Notes under the pieces: generated by a model | The model's database searches: none | What the model was told of the DNA's origin: nothing | Seen by the model: only the letters and a program-made list of their open reading frames with translations | Assembly: GCA_964017195.1 (NCBI GenBank) | Contig: OZ024892.1 | Span: 17,830,704 to 17,894,703 of the forward strand | Source of the DNA: Siderastrea radians | Taxonomy: Eukaryota; Cnidaria; Anthozoa; Scleractinia; Rhizangiidae | DNA: 64,000 nucleotides | Direction of reading: 5' to 3' | Shown here: one piece after another, positions 13,201 through 25,200 of the stretch | Layout: each line of letters opens with the position of its first letter | Position numbering within the stretch: the first letter of the stretch is position 1 | Position numbers and translations under genes: made by a program

Positions 13201-16200
13201 GTTTGGGGTCTTTATTTAAAACCTTGTAGGTTTTCTTGGTCACTAAGCATTTGCTGTACCTTGTCGCCATAGTCCTTATGATCCATGACAACAGTACAAT
13301 TGCCTTTATCTGCGAAGATAACGAGTCGATCTTGGTCTTTGCGAAGATTGTGTAAAGTCCTGAGCTCGTTTTGTGGCAAGGTTGTAGGTGGTAAACTTGC
13401 GAGATTTATCCTCTTCCGGTAATTCAGAAATACCGTCTTCAATACCAGCCACAATTTCTGCTGTTGGTACTTTCTTGGGAGCCAAAGCAAAGTTCGTGCC
13501 TTTCTGGAGTGCAACCGTTTCAGCGCTCTTCAATGGCTTACTGGAGATATTTAGCACCCACTTGTCGCGATTAATTGCATCATTGGGAAGTGAGTTATTT
13601 GACTGTGGTAAGGGCTTGAAGTTTTTTCGCTGTATACTTCTAATCTTGCAATATTCTTCCTCCTGCTGTTCTTGAACTAAGGTCTCAATGCCGATCTGCT
13701 CGGATTATCAAGCATTATATTATGATTTCACTGCGATGCTTACTGTTTGTATTCACGGTCTACGCGCAACAGTAAACATTTCGTCATCTCTGTGTAAACA
13801 TTGTCATTTTTTCAGTAAAATAAATAGAAAGCAATATGAAAGATAAGCTGAGTCATCAGAGTTTAAACATTACGTCATTCAGTAACGCTATAGTCAAAGT
13901 ATTGTGGCACATAGTCACACTTTTCGTCACGCTGATCCGTATAATTACGGGATGTGCCCTAACATTTGTTAACCTGGGGGTGGGGTGGAGCAGAACGGCC
14001 GGTTGAAATGCCCATTAGGCTTTCTTGTTAGTACTTAGACTTGCCTTCTATCTCTTTCAGTTTAAGGTGTATTTTGGCTACCCCTTAACATACTAAGACA
14101 TTGAATTTCCGTACTCTTTCATATACTGCAAATGTAAAACACAATGCGCCCAGAACCGTCACAAATTTCTTTACGCTGTTTTGTTTGACAATATTATTGA
14201 ATGTTTTAACAAGAAAACCAGTGGACTTACAACCACCATTTGGCCCCTACCCCCAAAGCCCTCGAATCTTCTTTCCCCTCCCCCCTCCCCCCTCCCCCCC
14301 GCATTTGAGGTGAACAGTGAACAGCAAAAATAATATATGAAACCGGATAACAAGCAGCAGGACCCGGCGCGACATCCACGCTTGCTTCCCGAGAAAAAAG
14401 GTCCTGATATCGACTTCTAGGCAAGCCGGTCTAAAAGGCAGCGGGACTTCATGATTCTGCAGTTTATTGTAGCGTGACATAATGAAGTCATGTTTAAAAC
14501 TGCGCGAAAAAATGTATTTCCTTACGACTGAGTAAAGTAAATAAACTCTTTGCTTCCCAAATCACTTTTTTCTTTAAGAAATAAAAAATGTTAACTTGGG
14601 AACCTTGGGAGTCTATCATCAAATGGAAGTTTTCTGTTTTGCTTTGATATATATTGAACGGTGTTCGGCTTATTTTTCACTAAAAGTTTACTTGATCTCC
14701 ATCACTCTTGCCTTCTCTCGCAGTTTTGAAAACGTGGTCGATGTCGCCTGTCTCCTGTCTCCTTTCGTGCCGTTTAAAATATTCGAAATGCCACAGTTGC
14801 TGAAAAACTACCTCACTACCTCATCTCAGGCTATCAGTTTTTTCCACACTTTCTTTATAATTCACCAACCTCAAGCGCGGAACATACCGTATTTTCTTGA
14901 TTAAATGCCGGACCCCGAATAAACGCCGGTTCAAATAAACGCCGGGTCCACAGGCCCGAGTATAAAATAAACGCCCCCTGGCGTTAATTCGGGTCCCGGC
15001 GTTTATTCGAGATGGGTATATTAAATCAGGATCATTTGTCGTAATTGTATACTACTTCTCTTTCTACCATTTTATTTCAATTTATACAGTGATATTCAAA
15101 CCTAAACCACCTTACAAACGGCGCATCAGGTATCGTGTCAATCTCTTTTTCTGAGGGTTTGTCCATCAAAAGAGGATTATCTCGAGGGTGTCTCCAGCGT
15201 TCTCCAGCGTTCTCCAGCAGTTCTTTGAATCGCTCCATGATTTTGCCTTTCTCAGAACTAATGGAGCAGGAACCTCACCACCACCTTGTTCTAAATTGCT
15301 TGCCCATTACGTTTGCTGTCAAGCAGTTGCCGATACACTTCCTCCGTGTTACACGGAGAAATGTAACGTCGAGAAAAGTTCAATCACTGTTCTTGTCAGT
15401 GATGTTTTTTTGATAAATGACTTACCAGATTCACTGAGATGAGACAAAGGGATGACAATGTATCACATTTCAGTTTAACGTTTTTGTTGAAATTTGTTTC
15501 TTAATTCAATAAACCTCCAGTCCTGATGATAAAAAAATGCATGGCTGAAAAATGCATTTAACAAATAAACGCCTGGCCCCGAATAAACGCCGGATCTACA
15601 ACGCCGAGTTCTAGATAAACGACCCCGGCGTTTCATCGAGAAAATACAGTAGGCACGCATTCCGTGCTTGACTTATGTTGAAATGACGTCTCATTCTAGC
15701 TTTTTTGCGATTTTTAAGGTATACTCTGAGAAAAAAAACAACAGACGCGATCATTCTCGTGAATATTTCCCCCTCCACAATAGTACACTGAGTGCATATT
15801 GTTGCATGTACGCTCATCTGAACTCACGTGCTGGTCATATGAGCGCTGATGGAAAGTAACTGTTTTGAAAACAGCTTTATCTTTTACTCAGCAATACCCT
15901 TGGAATGCAAAACAAAATCCCAAAAAAAACCCAGTCGGACCAAAATCGGAAGATAGAGATTGCAATCTATATCTTAGTAGACCACAAGCTGAAAAGGCAA
16001 ACTGACACTTGAACAATAACACTGCACAAAAATTTCAAATTAAATCTAAAACTGAAACCTCAGTTAAGGTCAACTAGTAATTGTCTACGTATTACTAAAT
16101 GATATAAATCGAGGTCACAACGAGAGGTGAAAGAAATAGTGTATAATTTAGATAATAATTTGAGGAGAGGACGGCCATTGGCACTCCCAGTTGTACAAAC

Positions 16201-19200
16201 GTCTTTGTGCAAATTGAGGTTCGAAAGAGGGCAAAGGTCATTGTTTTTTAAACAAATCTTCATGTCATATGTTCCTGTATATAATAAAACCAGAAAAGAA
16301 ATCATTTCTATGTCGGCTGGAAAATCTGTGGATATGACTGATATAAATCATGGACACAACATCGTAAACTAAAACTTAACCGTATGATGGGAAAAGAAAA
16401 CAGGGGTAGGATTCATAAAACCGTCCTAAGCCAAACTGAATCTTAAGTATTATTTCTTAACAACAGCCTCGTTTTCCAACAATACATAGGGCACATCTTA
16501 TCTTAGGAGGGCTTCGTGAATCCACCTACAGACACGCTTGATAGAACAAATTAATTTATGCAAATTGGAGACTAACGCTTCAAGATTCCACTGACTTTTG
16601 TTTCACGTGCCTATCACATGGACTACAAATCACACATGCCTCAGAACTAACCAAAATTGGTCAAAATAAGCCACAATGTTGCTCAACAGAATGATAATCA
16701 TGGAAATTCATATCCACAAGATTAAAGTGCACCTAACCCCTAAAATTTTTTTTTCCGCCAAAGAAATGCTGTTATCATCTGGAACATTTCTTCGCAAAAA
16801 TTTTTTGATTTGGTTAAATTCTTGATTTTCTGTGCCCTGTTAAATTCAAGAAAAATTTGGTTCACGTCCGAGTAAGAGGAACCTGGGGCGAGCCGTAGTT
16901 GTGACGTCAGATCAAGAACCAAGAATTCCACGCCGCTTAGTTTTTAGCTGTGTTTCTCTGACTTTATTTGTTCATCGAAGCCTTCTGACCTTCTAGTTAA
17001 TTCGAACAAGGTCATAGTATGACTAAAATTCCAATGTTGTAATCCAAAGCAGATACTGAGACGAGCTACGCGGATTGTGCTGATTTGTAGATGAATTTTA
17101 GCTCTGAATACGAGATAGATGCGGAACACGAAGTCTGCTCCAACTGGGCTTAACTGCAGAATACCCTGCCACTTTGAAGCTATTCCCTAAATTGGCTGGA
17201 TACGCGGATACGAGGATATCTCCGATAGGAACCGGATACGCGGATACGAGGATATCACCGATAAGAACTGGATACGCGGATACGAGGATATGACCTTTAG
17301 GAACTGGATACGCGGATACGTGGCTACGCGGTGAACTAGTGGCTATGTGGATACCCGGTGAAAAGTATTCATCAAACTAGTGGCTTCGCGGCTACGCGGT
17401 GAACTGACTTTTAAAGCGTAAGGCGTCATTAGCAGATTCTCGGATACGCGGTGATCAATATTCATAAAACTAGTGGCTACGCGGTGAATTGACTTTTAAA
17501 GCGTAAAGCTAACATTCCTTTAGGCTGTCGATTGCACGATTTATCCCGTTATATTGAACCGAACAGCACTGCTAGCGCGGCGCATCGCCACATTGGCTCA
17601 TTCCTTTTGAGATCTTGACTTAAAACATCATTTGTGTTGTGAAATTCACCAGTGAAGTAATAGAAAGAATGACCAAGGCAACAAAATCCTCGAAACAACG
17701 TAGAGCAGGAAAACAATAATTCCAAAATTTAGTAAGTTTAATCAAGTTTTTTTCCACGTGTTTCGTTACCCTTTCCAAAAAATTTGTGCATCATAAAATA
17801 GAATTTTGATACACTTCAGGAAAATAAATATTAAGTTAATACCTTTTTTAGTTACATTTATACACTCTCTTAATGTCTGACATTTCATTTCATTATTGGA
17901 AATAGCTGGCCTGGGGAACACTTATAGAATTAGAGTGCCACGTACGCCTAATCTTGTCACTATATTTGTTAAGAAAAATCCAGAAAACATCAACTGGCCA
18001 TGCGATCTATGTTCACAGTCAGAGTATCGACAGAGATACAATTTGTCGGCACATCGCAGTATCACAACTGCAATTAAGCGAGAATTAATTGCAAATAGTT
18101 ACGTTCCAGAAGATATGTTTGAACGCAATGAATGAATAGTCGATGCTTAAACAAAAGACATAAACACTTATTGCATTTATGAAATTATGAGTACTGGACA
18201 CTGATTGCACATACAAATGATTATTGATCACAGATTGTATTATTTCTTTCACTTCTTTCATGAACTACCTATTCGCATTTTTACTTATGTATGTGATAAC
18301 AATAAAACTGTACATCTTATTACAAATAAGATGCTTGTTTTAACATCAAATTATTGCACTGTTATAATCAACTTTTATATAAAACAAGTTTTATCATCAG
18401 ACTTGTCGTAAGGTGGCTAGGGTCAGGTTTATGTTAAGCTTAGGGTTAGGCGGATATGCGGGTTAGTGTTAGGTGGAGTTAGGTTAGGTTAGGTTAGGTT
18501 AGGGTTAGGGTGAGGGTTAGGGTTAGGGGTTAGGGTTTAAGTTACGGTTTATGTTAGGACTAAGGAGAAAGATATTCGAACCATCTCGACTAGGCCAAAA
18601 TGACACATTGGTTGGCGTAAATAACACTCCGGTTAGCCTAATACTGCGATTATCTTACATTTACCTTGGGTAGCTTTACCGCGTATCCATGTATCTTCAT
18701 ATTGACTAATGCATAGAGTAAGAAAAAAAAGGGCTGACTTCCTATTAACGTATCCACGTATCCGCGTATCCGCGTATACAGCTCAGAGAAAAAACACGAC
18801 GTCCTCACTGCGTATCCTCGTATCTGCGTATCCAATCAGAGATAAACTTAGAAACAAACGTGATTTCCTCACTACGTATCCGCGTATCCACGTATCCAGT
18901 TCAGAAATACACTTCGAGAAGAAACACGACTTGCTCACTGCATATCCGCGTATCCGCGTATCCAGATCAGCAATATACTTTGAAAAGAAAGACGACTTCT
19001 TCACTACGTATCCGCGTATCCAGTTCAGAGGTACACTTCAATAAGAAACACGACTTCTACACTCCGTATCCGCGTATCCGCATATCCAGTTCAGAAATAC
19101 ACTTAGAAAAGAAACACGACTTCCTCACTACGTATCCGCGTATCCGCGTATCCAGATCAGAAATATACTTAGAAAAGAAAGATGACTTCTTCACTTCGTA

Positions 19201-22200
19201 TCCGCGTATCCCCGTATCCAGTTCAGAGATATATTTAGAAAGTGGCAGGGTATTCTGCAGTTAGTTTTCTGTACATCTTCAAGAGCTCAAGAGAAATATA
19301 GCTCCGATATAGAGATAGCGCGAGACTGCGGGTTCTTGATTTGACGTCACAAGGTGACTAGTCCCATGCCCTCACTGCTCGATCCTGAACCAAAATGGTG
19401 TCTATTTTCGGCCGATTTTCCGTACTTCAACCACGCACAGAAAATCAGGGATTAAACCAAATCAAAAACTTTTTGTGACGAAATGCTCCAAATGATAAGA
19501 GGATTTATTTGACGGGGAAAAAATTTGGGGGTTAGGTGCACTTTAAGTACTGCTTCACTGCAAATTCACGCTCCACTCTGACAAAGGACACCGTCACAAT
19601 CATATTATCTTAAACGTCGTTATATATTTCAAATTACCAAACAAAGCTGTTTTAAAAAAATCTTGCAAAGTTCAACCAAAATTATCTACATCGAGCACAG
19701 ATACAATCTTTTCAAACAACATCTTACTCAATGATACATAACCAAAACAGCTGTTACATAACTCAAACACTGACCACTAATCGCATTCAGCCTATCATAA
19801 CAAGAACTAATGAGGGAAAGATACCGTGTCGCATCGTTCTTTTAGCCTCTGACATTAGCCTATGATAACGTGACGTCATTGGCTAAAAACGAAATGTTTG
19901 TTTACATTTCTTTGTCACATGACCTTTGAGAAACTTTCATTCCCACGATGCATCTATTTTTAGCAACAAGCTCGCGTGTCTAAACATGATTTTTTTTAAC
20001 ATCTTGCAATTCCCATACAAACCCTTATAATTTTTGCAACACTCATGTCGTAAGTTTAAGCTGCCTGTGGGACAGACGTCGACATAGTTCCAGGCCTACT
20101 TGGGGATACCACAAACAGTTCCAGGTCCACTCAGGGAATCCACTCTTGCAAGTTTAATAACATGGTTTTGCTTTTTACTGAAAATTGTCATTGGCCCAAA
20201 AAATGCCAGTTTTGATTTTTTTGATGAGCGGTTTAACAGATAGACATTCAATTCTTAAAACGTAATATGGTTCCACTGTAGCCAGTTTCCTCGGAGTTTT
20301 TACACTGACAAACTTTTGCTTCTCTGCACTTTGGTACAATATTAAATGTAGTTAGTTCAAAGAGGGAAGTGGTCACATTAGGTGGTGGTTGTAATTGCTG
20401 ATGTTTGACAATCTTCTATTGGCAGTTATATAATTGCTGGACTGAACATGATCAGGGAGATGATTAAACGTTGGTGGATGCAGCTAAAAGCTGCCACAAA
20501 CAAGGGAATTGAGCCTGAGTGGCAAAGATGTAGCAGGTACGTTCCTCTTTTTCTATGTGAGTTTACATCAATAACTCCACTTTTGATTTCTTTAATTTAT
20601 AACAGCTAAAGTGCCTAAGAAAAGAAAAACAAATCAAGCTTATTTGAAAGCCCCTTGAAAACGTGTAATGATGGTACTTACTTTTTCTCATATCTGGTGT
20701 CATATTCTTGTTATGTTTAAAGTGCACCTAACCCCAAAATTTTTTTCCCCGTCAAATAAATTCTGTTATCATTTGGAACATTTTGTCACAAAAAGTTTTT
20801 GATTTGGTTCAATCCTTGATTTTCTGTGCGCGGTTGAAGTACGGAGAATCGGGCGAAAATAGACACCATTTTGGTTCAGGGTCGAGCAGTGAGGGCATGG
20901 GACGTAGTCACGTTGTGACGTCAAATCAAGAACTCGCAGTCTCCCGCTATCTCCATCGGAACTATATTTCTCTTGAGCTCTCGAAGATGTACAGAAAACT
21001 GTCGACCGTTCGTATTGCTCCGAGACGTAGCAACCAAAGAAACGAATCCCAAGACGTGTCACTACATAACAGCATTTTTTGACGACGAGCGACCGGAGGT
21101 GAAGAGAAGAAATGAGTGGATTTTTTAAAGCAATAGCGAGCAAAGCGGCAGCCTTCCAAGCACTCAGTCGACAGATTCGATACTACGCTCGATGCATTTT
21201 AAGCAAAGATTTGTTGTCGCAGAAGAAGGTATCCGATCAAACGATAGCTTTTTGTGTATTTCCAATGCTTCCACGGCCGATTAACCACAGAATACCCTGC
21301 CACATGAACTATTTTTTGTGGAGCCCTCTACGCGATACGCGGTACGCAGAAAATGATTACCTTTGCGAATTATTCAAGTTGGCTACATGGTAAGTGCTAA
21401 ATAATTACATGTAAAGGGGTGGCCAAAACAGCCTAGGGTTTAAAGTTAAAGATCGTATTTATAGAAAGTCCTCCTTCAGCGGAACCGAACGCGCTTTCTC
21501 CACAATAACAAACCATTGCCATTATTCCTTATTCTAGACTATGAACGTGCCTTGCTATCCCTCGCCATAAGAATTTTATCTTGAGTCATATTAAATCGCT
21601 CGAGCATAACAAAACATTACTGTGCAGAGATCCCTTATTCATATCCTCCGTTGAAGTAGGCTGCAAGCAGTCTCTTTCTTCTTTTATTACCATTTTTTCG
21701 TGCGAAAAAAGGCCGCAAGAAGATCGAAGTGCGAGCGATGAGCGGCGAAGCCTCGAGTCGCGAGTCAAGAAGCGAGGGCTGGTTGAATTACATAATTTGT
21801 ACATTTCCGCTCGCGCGTAGGATCTGAGGAAACTGCTCGCACGTTGCGACCGAACGTGTGAAATAAAATGTAAACACTCACGAGCGAAGCTCATCATTCC
21901 GGCTTCTTCATGGCCCTCCAAGGCCAATCGTTGCTTTATTTGCTGTTCCAGTTCTTAGTTTGCCTTTATTTCCTTTTTGCATTGAGCGATTCATTCTTCG
22001 TTGGTTAGCGCGTTATTAGCGGATATGGCCAGGACGGCACTTTCTTCATCATTTGTCAGTGTACTGTCGACTTCGCATTCCGCATCTATCTCGTATTCAG
22101 AGCTAAAATTCATCTACAAATCAGCACAATCCGCGCAGCTCGTCTCAGTATCTGCTTTGGATAACAACATTGGAATTTTAGTTATACTATGACTTTGTTC

Positions 22201-25200
22201 GAATTAGCTAGAAGGTCAGAAGGCTTCGATGAACAAATAAAGTCAGAGAAACACAGCTAAAAGCTAAGCGGCGTGGAATTCTTGGTTCTTGATCTGACAT
22301 CACAACTACGGCTCGCCCCAGGTTCCTCTTACTCGGACTTGAACCAAATTTCTGTTGAATTTAACAGGGCACAGAAAATCGAGAATTTAACCAAATCAAA
22401 AAATTTTTGCCAAGAAATGTTCCAGATGATAACAGAATTTATTTAGCCGAAAAAATTTAGGGGTTAGGTGCACTTTAAGTTTTTATGTCGTGCAAATTAG
22501 AAAACTTGTGAGGTCACGCTGTGGACAGAGAACAGATTGAAGAGTATCCCCAAAACATTAGATTAACAATACTTTCCAAAGTTTCAGCTACTTTGCACCA
22601 ATATGTTCTTCAACTTGTGTTTTGTCTCCACGCTATGTCCACAGTGTGACATCTCAAGTCTTCCAAGTTGCATAGAACAAACATAGGCACGCATTACGTG
22701 CTTGACCTATGTTGAAATGACAAGTTTTGTTCCAGCTTATTTGCGATTTTTGAGACATATTCTAAGGAAAAAACAACATACGCGATCATTCTCGTAAATA
22801 GCTTTTCATGGACATCGCTATAAATTGGTGGGAACATTTCCCTCTCCAATATTAATAGTATACTAAGTGCATATTGTTGCATGTACGCTCCTCTCAGCTC
22901 ACGGTCTAGTCATATGAGCGCTGATGGAAAGTAACTGCTTTGAAAAACGCTTTACCTTTTACTCAGCAATACCCTAGGAATGCGAGACAAAATCCTGCTA
23001 AAGACCCTATCGGACCAAAATCGGAGGGCACAGTAATCGTCGGCTAGTAGGCCAAAAGCTAAAAAGTCAAACTGACACTCGAAAAAACACGTGAATACAA
23101 ATTGCAAATTAAATCTGAAACCGAAACCTCAGTTAAGGTCAACTTAAAATTGTTCACATATTACTGAATGGTGTAATTCGAGGTCACAAAAAGAGGTGAA
23201 AGAAGCAAGTGTATTAGATAATAATTTGAGGAGAGGACAGCCACGGACACTCCAGGTTGCACAAACGTATTTATGCAAATTGGAGTCTAACGCTTCAAGA
23301 TCACCCTTACTTAATTTTATTTCACGTGTAAGAAAAAGTGTTTTCTGTCGTTTTGAACCAAAGAAACATTTAAAACACACCTGCTCAGGATGATAAAGGC
23401 TACTTTCACTACCATCAAAGAGTCTAGACGGCCAACCACTTTTCCGTTAAATATCTGAAAAAAGCGTATCTTGTTTACTTTTTACCCTAGCACAGTTGAT
23501 GTTCATACCGATTCTCGAAGGTTCCCTCGACCTTGTGTCGACTTCTTTACCTGCTTTTCCTCCTTCGACTCCACTTTATCCTTACACGCCTTCAGATTTC
23601 GTTCCCATGTTACTTTAAAAACATAGTATATTGATCGAATTTTTAACGAAATAACGAAATCCCCCAACAAATTTAGTCCACCATCGAGACATTCTACGTT
23701 CAGTTTCAGATCACAATCTTGTATTTTACCACAATCAACGAAACGAAAACAATGTGCAGAAAACAATCATATTTCCTAAGTAACATAGGATCAATTGCAA
23801 AGGGTTGGATGAAAGGGTTTCAATGCATAATTGTGGGGTTTTGTGGAGACAGGGTGTACAAGAGGACACAGGGTATACAAGGGTATACAGAGTGTACAAG
23901 GTATACAGAGTGTACTAGAGTATACAGAGTGTACAAGGTATACAGGGTGTACTAGAGTATACAGAGTGTACAAGGTATACAGAGTGTACTAGAGTATACA
24001 GACTGTACAAGGTATACAGAGTGTACTAGAGTATACAGAGTGTACAAGGTATACAGGGTGTACTAGAGTATACAGAGTGTACAAGGTATACAGGGTGTAC
24101 TAGAGTATACATAGTGTACAAGGTATACAGGGTGTACTAGAGTATACAGTGTACAAGGTATACAGGGTGTACTAGAGTATACAGAGTGCACAAGGTATAC
24201 AGAGTGTACTTGAGTATACAGAGTGTACAAGGTATACAGGGTGTACTAGAGTATACAGAGTGTACAAGGTATACAGGGTGTACTAGAGTATACAGAGTGT
24301 ACAAGGTATACAGGGTGTACTAGAGTATACAGTGTACAAGGTATACAGGGTGTACTAGAGTATACAGAGTGTACAAGGTATACAGGGTGTACTAGAGTAT
24401 ACATAGTGTACAAGGTATACAGGGTGTACTAGAGTATACAGAGTGTACAAGGTATACAGGGTGTACTAGAGTATACAGAGCGTACAAGGTATACAGGGTG
24501 TACTAGAGTATACAGAGTGTACAAGGTATACAGGGTGTACATTAGAGTATACAGGGTATACATACTAGTTATGCGATGCTTTCGAGTGGTATACCTTGAA
24601 ATATCCCACGAGTGACTTGATTTTTCTCAGTATACACACGAGCCTTTAGGCGAGTGTGTATGCAAAGGAAAATTAAGTCACCAGTGGGGTATTCACGGTA
24701 TACCACGATAAAGCATTACATAACTAATTTATCCCATGCCACCCATGCCTCAGTTTTCTCACCATTTTTGGGTTTCTTTGTACTTTGATAAACTGTTCAA
24801 CTTCTTTGTCCTTCTTACATTGTTCGATTTCGTTTTTCTCTTCGACTTGTGGTTCCAAGAATTCAAAATTAAGGCTGAAACTCGAGTTTTCTTCTTCCAT
24901 GTTTTAGTTGTTTACACTAAAATCCGCTTTGCCTGTCAAGATGGCAAAGTTGCTCCTTTTTCGGCGGGAAAATTTGGAGGCCGGGAAGAATGCTGGGATT
25001 TTTTCGTGAATTCCACCCGTTGCATACCGCAGAATATTCAACGGCTTTCTAGCTCTCTGATTGGCTGTATTCTTTATGGCATGGGATAAAAGGGTATACA
25101 GGGTGTCCAAACTATGTTGTTGTAACTTCCTATCTCGGGACAATGCATGGTGGTGTACATGAAATTAATAAGTAGCAGCGGGCTGGGGGGGGGGGGGGGG

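Larger units (their letters stand above)
16726..19542. mobile_element. TTAA-flanked DNA element X1 (2.8 kb, Kolobok/piggyBac type)
   Basis: The ends are inverted copies of AGTGCACCTAACCCC followed by an AAAATTTTTT tract, and each is directly flanked by TTAA (16722-16725 and 19543-19546). TTAA duplication is known for Kolobok and piggyBac; an AG-start fits Kolobok better. The arms carry longer imperfect inverted repeats (about 400 bp). Inside are iterated GGATACGCG motifs on the left and their reverse complements on the right, an interstitial telomere-like tract, and a 79-codon frame (17896-18135) with CDLC followed by HR, which might be a zinc-finger remnant. No transposase was recognised. 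Confidence 0.75.

Noticed and set aside
23719..23973. Frames rich in Tyr-Thr-Lys-Val over the minisatellite start
   Set aside because: They are translations of the 37-bp repeat.
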